Source: Burkholderiales bacterium UBA2459
Lineage (GTDB): Bacteria > Pseudomonadota > Gammaproteobacteria > Burkholderiales > Burkholderiaceae_E
Reading direction: 5' to 3'
DNA length: 23,141 nucleotides
Assembly (NCBI GenBank): GCA_002342365.1
Contig: DDPV01000011.1
Coordinates: forward strand, 6,603 to 29,743
In this document: piece after piece, positions 16,001 to 23,141 of the stretch
Layout of the letters: every line of letters begins with the position of its first letter
Position numbering within the stretch: position 1 is the stretch's first letter
Program-made: the position numbers and the translations under genes
Notes under the pieces: generated by a model
The model's database searches: none
What the model was told of the DNA's origin: nothing
The model's input: only the letters and a program-made list of their open reading frames with translations

Positions 16001-16311
16001 CAGCGGCGGTGTTGCGTGAGCAAGGCATTGCTGTTGAGATCGTCAACAAGGTTCAAGACGGTCGTCCGCACATTGTGGATATGATTAAAAATGGCGATAT
16101 CGATCTGGTTATCAATACGGTTGAGGAAAAGCCCAATGCGATTGCCGACTCTCGGTCGATTCGCACAACAACCCTGGCGCAACGCGTGACCGTTTTCACC
16201 ACGATTGCAGGCGCATCGGCTGCTGTGGAGGGGATGCGCGCGATGAAGTCGCTGGATGTTTACGCGTTGCAACAGCTGCATGCTTCACTCGTTCAAGAAA
16301 AGAGGATGTAA
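13048..16311 (+). CDS. carB: Carbamoyl-phosphate synthase large subunit
   Basis: Makes carbamoyl phosphate from bicarbonate, ammonia and two ATP. The 1087-residue protein has two homologous ATP-grasp halves. The first has GGQTALNCALDL, SFTLGGTGGG and EMNPRVSRSSALASKATG; the second has LGGGPNRIGQGIEFDYCC, PSYVLGGRAMEIVH and EVNPRASRTVPFVSKVTG. An oligomerisation region lies between them. The last 140 or so residues form the MGS-like allosteric domain (KGTVFISVRQSDK to IADSRSIRTT), where nucleotide effectors bind in E. coli. It starts with GTG at 13048, four bases after carA, with AAGGA upstream. The stop overlaps the greA ATG by one base (TAATG). Confidence 0.98.
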   Translation: MPKRSDLHRILIIGAGPIIIGQACEFDYSGAQACKALKQEGFKVILVNSNPATIMTDPETADITYIEPITWQVLERIIEKERPDAVLPTMGGQTALNCALDLHRRGILSKYRCELIGASPEAIEKAEDRQKFKLAMQGIGLGSARSGIAHDLQEAQAVQLTIGYPVIIRPSFTLGGTGGGIAYNQEEFLEICKRGLDLSPTRELLIEESLIGWKEFEMEVVRDCNDNCIIVCAIENLDPMGIHTGDSITVAPAQTLTDKEYQLMRNASLAILREVGVDTGGSNVQFAIDPTDGRMIVIEMNPRVSRSSALASKATGFPIAKVAAKLAVGYTLDELSNEITGGLTPASFEPSIDYVVTKVPRFAFEKFPQADSRLTTQMKSVGEVMAIGRSFQESIQKALRGLETGIDGFDERSVDEDEITRELGEPRPDRLLYVADAFRIGLSVEEVHEETGIDPWFLDHIADLVDTEARIRQRSLNSLSREEFKAMKAKGFSDRRLAVLMGSTADAVREARWALGVRPVYKRVDTCAAEFTSSTAYMYSTYEDECEAAPSDKAKMMVLGGGPNRIGQGIEFDYCCVHAAFALREDGYETIMVNCNPETVSTDYDTSDRLYFEPLTLEDVLEIVAIEKPLGVIVQYGGQTPLKLALALEKEGVPIIGTSPESIDMAEDRERFQKLLHELDLLQPPNRTARTEAEAMKLAAEIGYPLVVRPSYVLGGRAMEIVHEKKQLERYMREAVKVSNDSPVLLDRFLNDAIEVDVDCISDGERVFIGGVMEHIEQAGVHSGDSACSLPPYSLPAPLIDVLKQQTEAMAKALKVVGLMNVQFAIQHVDASGRDNGDQALEPRVYVLEVNPRASRTVPFVSKVTGLPLAKIAARVMVGRSLADQQIGAEVRPSYFSVKEAVFPFVKFPGVDILLGPEMKSTGEVMGVGKTFGEAFVKSQLGAGTRLPEKGTVFISVRQSDKSRVVGVARGLCDLGFRLTATKGTAAVLREQGIAVEIVNKVQDGRPHIVDMIKNGDIDLVINTVEEKPNAIADSRSIRTTTLAQRVTVFTTIAGASAAVEGMRAMKSLDVYALQQLHASLVQEKRM

Positions 16312-16787
16312 TGGCTACGATTCCTTTAACGGTCCATGGCGCTGAATTACTCAAAGAGGAATTGCATCGCCTAAAGCATATCGAGCGTCCAGCGGTCATC
16401 ACCGCGATCGCTGAAGCGAGAGCGCAGGGTGATTTGTCAGAAAACGCCGAGTACGATGCGGCACGAGAGCGTCAGGGCTTTATTGAAGGCCGCATTGCTG
16501 AGCTTGAGTCGAAGTTAAGCAATGCACAAATCATCGATCCGAAGTTGCTCGATGCCGAAGGCCGGGTGGTGTTTGGCGCCACGGTTGAGCTCGAAGAAAT
16601 CGGATCCGGACAGCTTGTGACCTATCAGATTGTGGGCGACGATGAGGCCGATATCAAAAAAGGCAAGATCTCGGTGTCCTCGCCGATCGCCCGCGCGATG
16701 ATCGGGAAGTACGAAGGTGACCCCATCGATGTGCAAGCGCCTGGGGGCATCAAGTCCTACGAAGTACTCGCTGTGCGCTACGAGTAG
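16311..16787 (+). CDS. greA: Transcription elongation factor GreA
   Basis: Rescues backtracked RNA polymerase by stimulating cleavage of the 3' end of the transcript. At 158 residues it is the same length as E. coli GreA. The N-terminal coiled coil carries the catalytic acidic tip in GDLSENAEYDAARERQ (D and E between the two helices). The C-terminal FKBP-like domain includes VGDDEADIKKGKISVSSPIARAMIGK. The ATG overlaps the carB stop by one base, so translation is probably coupled. An AGAGGA motif in the end of carB serves as ribosome binding site. Its last 10 bases overlap the end of yhbY on the other strand. Confidence 0.97.
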   Translation: MATIPLTVHGAELLKEELHRLKHIERPAVITAIAEARAQGDLSENAEYDAARERQGFIEGRIAELESKLSNAQIIDPKLLDAEGRVVFGATVELEEIGSGQLVTYQIVGDDEADIKKGKISVSSPIARAMIGKYEGDPIDVQAPGGIKSYEVLAVRYE

Positions 16788-17266
16788 TCTTTCGGGCGAT
16801 AAAGCACGAGCAGCTTGCCAATGGATTGCACCGGCGCACAGGCCAGCGTTTCACACAAGGCTTCCAGCATGGCCTGGCGCGTTTCGCGGTCGTCGCCAGC
16901 AACCCGCACTTTGATGAGCGCATGGGCTTTGAGCGAGCGGTCGGTCTCGCGGATCACCGCTTCGCTGAGCCCCTCCTGGCCGATGATCACGACCGGATCG
17001 AGATGATGCGCGGCGGCTTTGAGCGCTTTGCGCTCGGCGGTGCTCAGAATCAGGGTCGAGGCCTGCGGGTTGCCGTCGAGTTGCCGGTCGATCAGCAGCG
17101 CGTTGCGGGCGCGACCCTGCGCTGTTTCGGCAAGATTGCCGAGGCTTTTTTTCTGCCGACCGGTGTTTTTGGCAGCCAGCTTGCCCGATGGGGATGATGG
17201 CTTTCGGCCTTTTGAAGACTCCCCGGGCGATGAGCGTTTGATGCTTTTTGTTGTGCGTTGATTCAT
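16778..17266 (-). CDS. yhbY: Ribosome assembly RNA-binding protein YhbY (CRM domain)
   Basis: Small RNA-binding protein associated with pre-50S particles. The CRM/YhbY domain occupies about residues 68-160, with LSTAERKALKAAAHHLDPVVIIGQ and the loop GLSEAVIRETDRSLKAHALIKVRV. It has a lysine- and serine-rich, probably disordered N-terminal extension of about 65 residues, absent in E. coli YhbY (97 residues). The extension contains no alternative ATG, and the ribosome binding site at 17266 is weak, so a start at an internal TTG or GTG cannot be excluded. It is convergent with greA (10-base overlap) and divergent from the epimerase-like gene 17 bases away, so its promoter must lie within that gene. 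Confidence 0.92.
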   Translation of the reverse strand: MNQRTTKSIKRSSPGESSKGRKPSSPSGKLAAKNTGRQKKSLGNLAETAQGRARNALLIDRQLDGNPQASTLILSTAERKALKAAAHHLDPVVIIGQEGLSEAVIRETDRSLKAHALIKVRVAGDDRETRQAMLEALCETLACAPVQSIGKLLVLYRPKDYS

Positions 17267-17283
17267 GAGGCGATTGTAAGGCT

Positions 17284-18225
17284 ATGCAAAAAATCTTGGT
17301 CACCGGTGGCGCGGGCTTTTTGGGATCCCACCTTTGTGAGCGATTGCTCGAACGCGGTGAGGACGTGCTTTGCGTTGACAATTACTTCACCGGAAGCAAG
17401 GCCAATGTCAAGCACTTGCTTGACCATCCGCACTTTGAGTTGATGCGCCATGATGTGACGTTTCCGCTCTATGTGGAAGTTGACCGTATTTTCAATCTTG
17501 CTTGTCCGGCCTCGCCGATTCATTACCAGCACGATCCGGTCCAGACCACCAAGACAAGCGTGCATGGCGCGATCAATATGCTCGGGCTGGCAAAGCGTGT
17601 GAAAGCGCGGATCTTGCAGGCTTCAACCAGCGAAGTCTATGGCGATCCGGAAGTCCATCCGCAACCCGAGTCCTATTGGGGCAAAGTCAACCCGATTGGC
17701 TTGCGCAGCTGCTACGACGAAGGCAAGCGTTGTGCCGAAACGCTTTTTTTCGATTACTGGCGCCAGCATCGTCTTGAAATCAAAGTTGTTCGCATCTTCA
17801 ATACCTATGGGCCGAGAATGCACCCCAACGATGGCAGGGTGGTCAGCAACTTTATCGTTCAAGCCCTCCGCGGCGACGACATCACGATTTTCGGCGATGG
17901 CAGCCAGACGCGCAGCTTTTGCTATGTTGATGACCTGATTGAGGTGATGTTGCGGATGATGGATTCACCGACCGAGTTTGTGGGTCCGGTCAACATCGGT
18001 AACCCAGGCGAATTCACCATGCTCGAGCTCGCTGAGAGGGTGCTGCAGCTGACCGCATCGCTGAGCAAAATCAGCTTCAAGCCGCTTCCTTCCGATGATC
18101 CGAAGCAGCGCCGACCCGACATCGCACTGGCAAAGCAGGCGCTTGACTGGCAGCCGAAAGTGCCGCTTGAAGAAGGTCTGCGCAGGACCATTGCCTACTT
18201 CAAGGCTTTGCTGCAAAGCACATAG
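17284..18225 (+). CDS. UDP-glucuronate decarboxylase (UDP-xylose synthase) of the extended SDR family
   Basis: NAD-dependent enzyme predicted to convert UDP-glucuronate to UDP-xylose for surface polysaccharide. The 313-residue protein has the Rossmann motif GGAGFLGS (8-15). The segment ASTSEVYGDPEVHPQPE and the catalytic YxxxK as YDEGK (Y144, K148) follow. NLACPASPIHYQ, RIFNTYGPRMHPNDGRVVSNF and GDGSQTRSFCYVDDLI are strongly characteristic of the UXS subgroup. Related dTDP-glucose dehydratases are a less likely alternative. It starts 17 bases from the divergent yhbY ATG with a poorly spaced AAGG, and ends 9 bases before rlmE. No glycosyltransferase or UDP-glucose dehydrogenase lies nearby, so its partners must be elsewhere. 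Confidence 0.9.
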   Translation: MQKILVTGGAGFLGSHLCERLLERGEDVLCVDNYFTGSKANVKHLLDHPHFELMRHDVTFPLYVEVDRIFNLACPASPIHYQHDPVQTTKTSVHGAINMLGLAKRVKARILQASTSEVYGDPEVHPQPESYWGKVNPIGLRSCYDEGKRCAETLFFDYWRQHRLEIKVVRIFNTYGPRMHPNDGRVVSNFIVQALRGDDITIFGDGSQTRSFCYVDDLIEVMLRMMDSPTEFVGPVNIGNPGEFTMLELAERVLQLTASLSKISFKPLPSDDPKQRRPDIALAKQALDWQPKVPLEEGLRRTIAYFKALLQST

Positions 18226-18234
18226 GACACCCAG

Positions 18235-18897
18235 GTGCCAGCCGGAAAAAAACCACGTTTTAACCAGAACTGGATGCATCGGCATCTCAACGATCCTTAT
18301 GTGCGCAAGGCGCAGCAAAAGGGCTATCGTTCACGCGCCGCTTTCAAGCTTGCGGAAATCGACGATCAGGACAAGCTCATCAAACCTGGCATGTGCATCG
18401 TGGAGCTTGGTGCTGCCCCGGGATCGTGGACTCAGGTGGTGCGTGAGCGGCTTGGCTTTGCCGACCACCGCCTGCGCGGCAGAGTGATCGCGGTGGATAT
18501 GCTGCCCATCGAGCCGCTTGACGGGATTCATTTTGTTGAGGGTGATTTTCGCGAAGAAAGCACGCTCAAGGCGCTGCAAAGTGTATTGCCCGAGGGACAT
18601 TGTGATCTTGTAATTTCGGATATGGCACCCAATTTGAGTGGTGTGGCAGCGGCCGACACAGCCCGGATGGGCGATTTGATCGAACTTTCGCTCGATTTTT
18701 CCAAGCTGCACCTCAAGGTCGGCGGCTGCTTGCTGGTGAAAAGCTTTCAAGGCAGCGGTTTCAGTCAGTGGGTGGAGTCTTTCAAGCGAGAGTTTCGTCA
18801 GGTCCTGATCAGAAAACCCAAGGCAAGTCGTGAAGAATCGTCTGAAACCTATCTACTGGGAAAAGGTCTCTTACCCCGGCCATCGGCAATCCCATAA
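18235..18897 (+). CDS. rlmE: 23S rRNA 2'-O-ribose U2552 methyltransferase (FtsJ)
   Basis: SAM-dependent methyltransferase acting on U2552 in the A loop of 23S rRNA late in 50S assembly. The 220-residue protein shows the SAM motif VELGAAPGSWTQV and the catalytic K-D-K-E set: K38 in SRAAFKL, D129 in SDMAPN, K169 in VKSFQG and E204 in SSETY. These align with K38, D124, K164 and E199 of E. coli RlmE. The start is GTG at 18235, 8 bases after AGGA that lies in the end of the preceding gene. The rlmE-ftsH pairing is widely conserved in beta- and gammaproteobacteria. Confidence 0.97.
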   Translation: MPAGKKPRFNQNWMHRHLNDPYVRKAQQKGYRSRAAFKLAEIDDQDKLIKPGMCIVELGAAPGSWTQVVRERLGFADHRLRGRVIAVDMLPIEPLDGIHFVEGDFREESTLKALQSVLPEGHCDLVISDMAPNLSGVAAADTARMGDLIELSLDFSKLHLKVGGCLLVKSFQGSGFSQWVESFKREFRQVLIRKPKASREESSETYLLGKGLLPRPSAIP

Positions 18898-18966
18898 CGC
18901 GAACCCTTCAGTGGCGAAGGTCATCAAGATTCCGTACACTGATCGGTCTCCAAAGGAGTTACTCGA

Positions 18967-20886
18967 TTGAATAACGTCTTCTCCAAAGCTGCCATCTGGC
19001 TTGTGATCGCCTTGGTCTTGTTTACGGTGTTTAAACAGTTCGACAACCGAAGCACAAGCTCGGGCAACGCGGTGCCCTATTCGGAATTTCTCGACGATGT
19101 CAGAAACGGCCGTATCAAAAGCGTCGTGATCAGCGATACCACCGGCACCGCCGATATCACGGCCGTTACCGTCGATGATCGTCGCATTCGCACAACAGGA
19201 ACCTATCTCGATCGCGGCCTTGTGGGCGATCTCGTGTCCTACGGCGTGAAGTTTGATGTCAAGCCGCGCGAAGAACAGTCCTTTTTGATGAGCGTCTTTG
19301 TTTCCTGGTTCCCGATGCTGCTTTTGATCGGTGTGTGGGTGTTTTTCATGCGTCAGATGCAAGGTGGTGGCAAAGGCGGTGCCTTCTCGTTTGGCAAGTC
19401 GCGAGCACGCATGATCGATGAAAACAACAACCAGATCACCTTTGCCGATGTGGCCGGTTGCGATGAGGCTAAAGAAGAGGTGCAAGAACTCGTTGATTTT
19501 TTGCGCGACCCTTCCCGTTTTCAAAAGCTCGGTGGACGCATCCCCCGGGGCGTTTTGATGGTTGGATCACCCGGCACCGGAAAAACCCTGCTGGCAAAAG
19601 CTATAGCGGGTGAGGCCAAGGTTCCCTTTTTCTCGATATCGGGCTCTGACTTTGTTGAGATGTTTGTCGGGGTCGGCGCAGCGCGTGTGCGCGACATGTT
19701 TGAAAACGCAAAAAAGCAGGCGCCTTGTATTATCTTTATCGACGAAATCGACGCTGTAGGACGTCAGCGTGGAGCCGGCTTGGGCGGCGGCAACGATGAG
19801 CGGGAGCAAACGCTCAATCAAATGCTCGTGGAGATGGATGGCTTTGAGACGAATCAGGGCATCATCGTGATCGCGGCGACCAACCGACCCGACGTACTCG
19901 ACCCGGCCCTTTTGCGTCCTGGCCGTTTTGACCGGCAGGTGGTGGTTCCGCTGCCCGATATTCGCGGCAGGGAGCAAATCCTGAACGTTCATATGCGCAA
20001 AGTGCCGATTTCCCAGGACGTGAAAGCCGACATCATCGCTCGCGGCACGCCTGGTTTTTCAGGCGCGGATCTGGCAAACCTGGTCAACGAAGCGGCGCTC
20101 TTTGCCGCCCGCCGTGCGGCGCGCCTGGTGGAAATGGTTGATTTCGAAAAGGCGAAGGACAAGATCATCATGGGTGCCGAGCGGCGCTCGATTGTGATGC
20201 CTGAAGAAGAGCGTCGAAACACCGCCTACCATGAATCTGGCCATGCGATCGTGGCGAGAATGCTGCCAAAGACCGATCCGGTCCACAAAGTCACCATCAT
20301 CCCGCGGGGTCGCGCGCTTGGCGTCACCATGCAGTTGCCGACTGAAGATCGGTATTCGATGGATCGCACGCGCATGCTCAACATGATTTCGATGCTGTTT
20401 GGCGGCCGGATTGCCGAAGAATTGTTCATGAATCAGATGACGACCGGCGCGAGTAATGATTTTGAGCGGGCGACCTCGCTTGCCCGCGACATGGTCACAC
20501 GATACGGCATGAGCGATGTGCTGGGCCCGATGGTGTATGCAGAAAACGAGGGTGAGATTTTTCTGGGACGCTCGATCACCAAGACCACGCATGTGTCGGA
20601 GGAGACCATGCGCAAAGTCGATATGGAAATCCGCAAGATCATCGATGATCAATACGCCGTTGCGCGCAAAATCCTTGAAGATAACCGCGACAAGGTCGAG
20701 GCGATGACCAAGGCTTTGCTCGAGTGGGAGACGATCGACGCAGACCAAATTGATGACATCATCAATGGCCTGCCGCCAAGACCGCCTAAAGAGCCTGGCA
20801 GCAACAAGCCGAGCGCGCCGACCGGTAGCAGCGGCCCACAAATCCAGCCAACTCCAAGCGACGTGCCGGAGGCGCCGGCGGCCTGA
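18967..20886 (+). CDS. ftsH: ATP-dependent zinc metalloprotease FtsH
   Basis: Hexameric inner-membrane AAA+ protease that degrades misassembled membrane proteins and, in E. coli, sigma-32 and LpxC. The 639-residue protein has membrane segments at about 7-23 and 106-128 with a periplasmic domain between. Walker A is GSPGTGKT (200-207), Walker B FIDEID (257-262), and the second region of homology is NRPDVLDPALLRPGRFDR. The zinc site is HESGH (422-426). A disordered Pro/Ser-rich tail ends the protein. It starts with TTG at 18967, 8 bases after AAGGAG. No clear heat-shock (sigma-32) promoter is seen in the 69-base gap after rlmE, although TACACT at 18935-18940 might be a -10 box. Confidence 0.98.
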   Translation: MNNVFSKAAIWLVIALVLFTVFKQFDNRSTSSGNAVPYSEFLDDVRNGRIKSVVISDTTGTADITAVTVDDRRIRTTGTYLDRGLVGDLVSYGVKFDVKPREEQSFLMSVFVSWFPMLLLIGVWVFFMRQMQGGGKGGAFSFGKSRARMIDENNNQITFADVAGCDEAKEEVQELVDFLRDPSRFQKLGGRIPRGVLMVGSPGTGKTLLAKAIAGEAKVPFFSISGSDFVEMFVGVGAARVRDMFENAKKQAPCIIFIDEIDAVGRQRGAGLGGGNDEREQTLNQMLVEMDGFETNQGIIVIAATNRPDVLDPALLRPGRFDRQVVVPLPDIRGREQILNVHMRKVPISQDVKADIIARGTPGFSGADLANLVNEAALFAARRAARLVEMVDFEKAKDKIIMGAERRSIVMPEEERRNTAYHESGHAIVARMLPKTDPVHKVTIIPRGRALGVTMQLPTEDRYSMDRTRMLNMISMLFGGRIAEELFMNQMTTGASNDFERATSLARDMVTRYGMSDVLGPMVYAENEGEIFLGRSITKTTHVSEETMRKVDMEIRKIIDDQYAVARKILEDNRDKVEAMTKALLEWETIDADQIDDIINGLPPRPPKEPGSNKPSAPTGSSGPQIQPTPSDVPEAPAA

Positions 20887-21710
20887 TGCCTGAAGTGATG
20901 GGGGTCTTGAATCTGACCCCCGACTCGTTTTCAGACGGTGGCTTGCTGCCTCCCGACGAGTCGCTTGCCCGTGCACGCCGCATGCTTGATCAAGGCGCAG
21001 ACTGGATCGATCTCGGCGCCGAATCAACCCGACCGGGCGCCTCACCAGTTCCAGTGCATGTAGAACTCGACCGGCTCATGCCGGTGCTGAGCCTGCTTGC
21101 GGCGCACAAGCGCAAGCGCGCCTTCAAGATTTCTGTCGACACGATGAAACCGGCGGTCATGGCAGCAGCACTTGAGGCGGGCGCCGACCTTCTTAACGAT
21201 GTCAACGGATTTCGCGCCGAAGCTGCTTGGCCGGTGGCGGTTCAAGCGCCCGGCATTTGCATTGTGCATATGCAAGGGGTGCCTCTGAATATGCAAGACG
21301 CACCCCAGTATCAGGGCGAAGGCAGCGCTGTGATCAACGTGGTGAGGGATTTTTTTTGCAATCAGCTGCAGGCGGGACTCAGCTACGGACTCGATCCGAG
21401 CAAGGTGCTTGTTGATCCCGGAATCGGTTTTGGCAAGGATCAAGGCCATAACCTTGAGTTGTTGGCTGCGTTACCGTTATTATCACGATTGCCGGGCTTT
21501 GAGCTGAGCTTTCCAGTCTTGGTCGGTTTGTCGCGCAAGCGCCTGATTGGAGAAATTACCGGTAAGGCGCTAGCCGACAGGGATGCGGGATCGATCGGCG
21601 GCGCACTGGCTGCTTATGCTCTTGGTGCATCGATACTGCGTGTGCACGATGTCGCGGGTACGGTTGATGCGCTTCGGGTTTACCGCCGTTTCATCGATCG
21701 GAAAGTCTGA
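20886..21710 (+). CDS. folP: Dihydropteroate synthase
   Basis: Condenses p-aminobenzoate with 6-hydroxymethyl-7,8-dihydropterin pyrophosphate in folate synthesis; target of sulfonamides. The 274-residue TIM barrel shows NLTPDSFSDGG (9-19), ESTRPG (46-51), SVDTMKP (83-89), NDVNG (104-108), DPGIGFGK (about 178), GLSRKRLIG (about 216) and RVHDV near the end. The ATG shares its first base with the ftsH stop (TGATG), suggesting translational coupling. The N-terminus is about 13 residues shorter than E. coli FolP, beginning almost directly at the first barrel strand. The ftsH-folP-glmM order is common in proteobacteria. Confidence 0.96.
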   Translation: MPEVMGVLNLTPDSFSDGGLLPPDESLARARRMLDQGADWIDLGAESTRPGASPVPVHVELDRLMPVLSLLAAHKRKRAFKISVDTMKPAVMAAALEAGADLLNDVNGFRAEAAWPVAVQAPGICIVHMQGVPLNMQDAPQYQGEGSAVINVVRDFFCNQLQAGLSYGLDPSKVLVDPGIGFGKDQGHNLELLAALPLLSRLPGFELSFPVLVGLSRKRLIGEITGKALADRDAGSIGGALAAYALGASILRVHDVAGTVDALRVYRRFIDRKV

Positions 21711-21767
21711 CCAATCCTTGTCTTCGGTGCTGTCGCTGATGGATCGGGCTGTGTGAGGAGCAAAACA

Positions 21768-23141
21768 ATGACAAGACGCTGGTTTGGCACTGACGGGATT
21801 CGCGGACCGGTTGGCCGTTTGCCGATGACACCGGAGTTTGTCCTTCGCCTCGGGCAGGCTGCGGGTAAGGTGTTGATGGCTTCACAGGCTGAAATAGGCA
21901 GCACGCGCAACGGCCGCAAACCGGTTGTTTTGATCGGTAAAGACACCCGTTTGTCGGGCTACATGCTGGAAGCTGCGCTTGAAGCCGGGCTTTCGTCGAT
22001 GGGTGTGGACGTCCGGCTCGTTGGGCCGCTGCCAACGCCCGGCGTTGCTTATCTCACCCGGGCGCTGCGGCTTGATGCCGGCATTGTCATTTCGGCCTCG
22101 CACAACCCCTTTGAAGATAACGGGATCAAGTTTTTTTCAGGGCAGGGCAGCAAGTTATCCGATGCGATTGAAGCGCGTATCGAGGCTTACCTGGAAAGCG
22201 ATGCGATGACGCACCCGGCTTTGGGTTGTGTGGCCGCAGCGGAGATGGGTAGAGCAAGGCGCATCGATGACGCTGCAGGGCGATATATCGAGTTTTGTAA
22301 GAGCAGCTTTCCTCAACGGTTTGACCTGAGGGGCATGAAGATCGTGGTCGATGCAGCCCACGGAGCGGCCTACCACATAGCAGCGCCGGTGCTGCATGAG
22401 CTGGGCGCTCAGGTGGTTCGGATCGGTCATGAACCCGACGGCACCAACATCAACCAGGCTTGTGGTGCAACCCATCCGCAGACGATGCGGGACAAGGTGC
22501 TCGAATCCGGTGCGGACTTGGGCATGGCGCTTGATGGCGATGCCGATCGCGTGATCATGTGCGACAGCGCCGGACGAATCTATGGCGGCGATGAGCTGCT
22601 GTGGATCATCGTGAACCATCGGGCCCGCCTTCAGCCGGTGCCCGGAGTTGTCGGTACCTTGATGAGTAATTTCGCGCTCGAGCAGGGCTTTCTCAAGCAT
22701 GGCATTGCTTTTGAGCGCGCAAAGGTTGGTGATCGTTATGTTCTTGAGCGGCTGCAAAACCGGGGTTGGCTGCTTGGCGGGGAGGGATCGGGGCATTTGC
22801 TTGCCCTCGACTTGCACAGCACGGGAGACGGCATTATCAGCGGGCTCCAGGTCTTGGCGGCGGTGGTCGATAGCGGAAAACAACTTGCCGAGCTGTGCTC
22901 GGATCTCAGCTTGATGCCGCAGGTGCTGATTAACGTGCCCAAGCCAGAGGGTTTCGAGCTACAGGCTGATCAAGCGTTCAAGGCTGTTTGCGCGGCGGTG
23001 GATGAGGAGCTTGCCGGCCATGGTCGCAGCCTTGTTCGTCCTTCGGGCACCGAGCCGGTGATACGGGTCATGGTTGAACACCCGGATTATGCAAAAGCCC
23101 AAGCCTACGCTGAGCAGATCGCATCGAGCATCAGCCCGGGA
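21768..23141 (+). CDS. glmM: Phosphoglucosamine mutase, C-terminus at the window edge
   Basis: Interconverts glucosamine-6-phosphate and glucosamine-1-phosphate, feeding UDP-GlcNAc for peptidoglycan and lipopolysaccharide. The frame begins MTRRWFGTDGIRGPVG. It has the phosphoserine loop ISASHNPFEDNGIKFF (catalytic Ser about 111), the metal loop DGDADR, the sugar-binding GGEGSGH, and the phosphate-binding loop RPSGTEPVIRVM. The ATG follows TGAGGAG at a spacing of about 7. All 458 codons to the right edge are open with no stop. Family members are about 445-455 residues, so only a few residues are probably missing. It follows folP by 57 bases that hold no evident promoter or terminator. Confidence 0.97.
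   Translation, partial: MTRRWFGTDGIRGPVGRLPMTPEFVLRLGQAAGKVLMASQAEIGSTRNGRKPVVLIGKDTRLSGYMLEAALEAGLSSMGVDVRLVGPLPTPGVAYLTRALRLDAGIVISASHNPFEDNGIKFFSGQGSKLSDAIEARIEAYLESDAMTHPALGCVAAAEMGRARRIDDAAGRYIEFCKSSFPQRFDLRGMKIVVDAAHGAAYHIAAPVLHELGAQVVRIGHEPDGTNINQACGATHPQTMRDKVLESGADLGMALDGDADRVIMCDSAGRIYGGDELLWIIVNHRARLQPVPGVVGTLMSNFALEQGFLKHGIAFERAKVGDRYVLERLQNRGWLLGGEGSGHLLALDLHSTGDGIISGLQVLAAVVDSGKQLAELCSDLSLMPQVLINVPKPEGFELQADQAFKAVCAAVDEELAGHGRSLVRPSGTEPVIRVMVEHPDYAKAQAYAEQIASSISPG

Noticed and set aside
18898..18966. Heat-shock (sigma-32) promoter sought upstream of ftsH
   Set aside because: Neither CTTGAA nor CCCCAT elements at proper spacing are present; only a TACACT word without a -35.
20059..21045. 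Long open frame (328 codons) on the minus strand opposite ftsH and folP
   Set aside because: It lies fully antisense to two strongly conserved genes, and its Arg/His-rich translation matches no family. It is a by-product of GC-rich codon use.
22155..22883. Open frame (242 codons) on the minus strand opposite glmM
   Set aside because: Antisense to the clear catalytic region of glmM, with no recognisable domain and no ribosome binding site.
1..23141. Mobile element, phage, defence or toxin-antitoxin system
   Set aside because: I found no transposase, integrase, terminal inverted repeats, tRNA attachment site or defence-type genes; all sizeable frames are explained by core genes.

Overview
This window is a dense stretch of bacterial housekeeping genes. 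The gene order (ribF-ileS; ffs-dnaX-ybaB-recR; carA-carB-greA; yhbY divergent from rlmE-ftsH-folP-glmM), the protein sequences and the rpmB-rpmG pair without zinc cysteines in L33 all point to a betaproteobacterium, most likely of the order Burkholderiales. I infer this from gene order and protein resemblance only. I see no plasmid, phage, insertion sequence, CRISPR array, tRNA or rRNA. No stretch over 300 bases lacks a gene.

Region 1 (1-3989, minus strand) is a riboflavin kinase/FAD synthetase gene (ribF) followed 10 bases later by isoleucyl-tRNA synthetase (ileS). At the very edge lies the possible start of a further gene in the position where lspA usually sits. Region 2 (4101-7684, plus strand) holds purN, an RsmB/NOP-family RNA cytosine methyltransferase overlapping it by 4 bases, a membrane fatty-acid desaturase, and a small DUF442-type phosphatase-like gene that looks truncated by a frameshift. 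Region 3 (7803-8622, minus strand) carries trxA, then rpmB-rpmG behind a good sigma-70-type promoter.

Region 4 (8767-11639, plus strand) starts with the 4.5S signal recognition particle RNA, 15 bases upstream of dnaX, followed by ybaB and recR. These are DNA replication and recombinational repair functions. Region 5 (11712-16787) is carA-carB-greA: carbamoyl phosphate synthesis for pyrimidines and arginine, then a transcript cleavage factor that overlaps carB by one base. Region 6 (16778-23141) contains yhbY on the minus strand. Only 17 bases away, in the opposite direction, begins a UDP-glucuronate decarboxylase gene, followed by rlmE, ftsH, folP and glmM (which reaches the window edge).

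Most genes act in core information processing (ileS, dnaX, recR, greA, rlmE, yhbY, rpmB, rpmG, ffs), nucleotide, cofactor and envelope precursor supply (purN, carAB, ribF, folP, glmM) and protein quality control (ftsH, trxA). The least expected items are the UDP-xylose-type sugar nucleotide gene inserted in a conserved ribosome-assembly neighbourhood, a 15-base coding tandem repeat in the DnaX linker, a frameshifted DUF442 gene, and a 24-base in-frame tandem repeat at the left edge. I did not find a convincing new multi-gene system; the window is mostly ordinary core genome.
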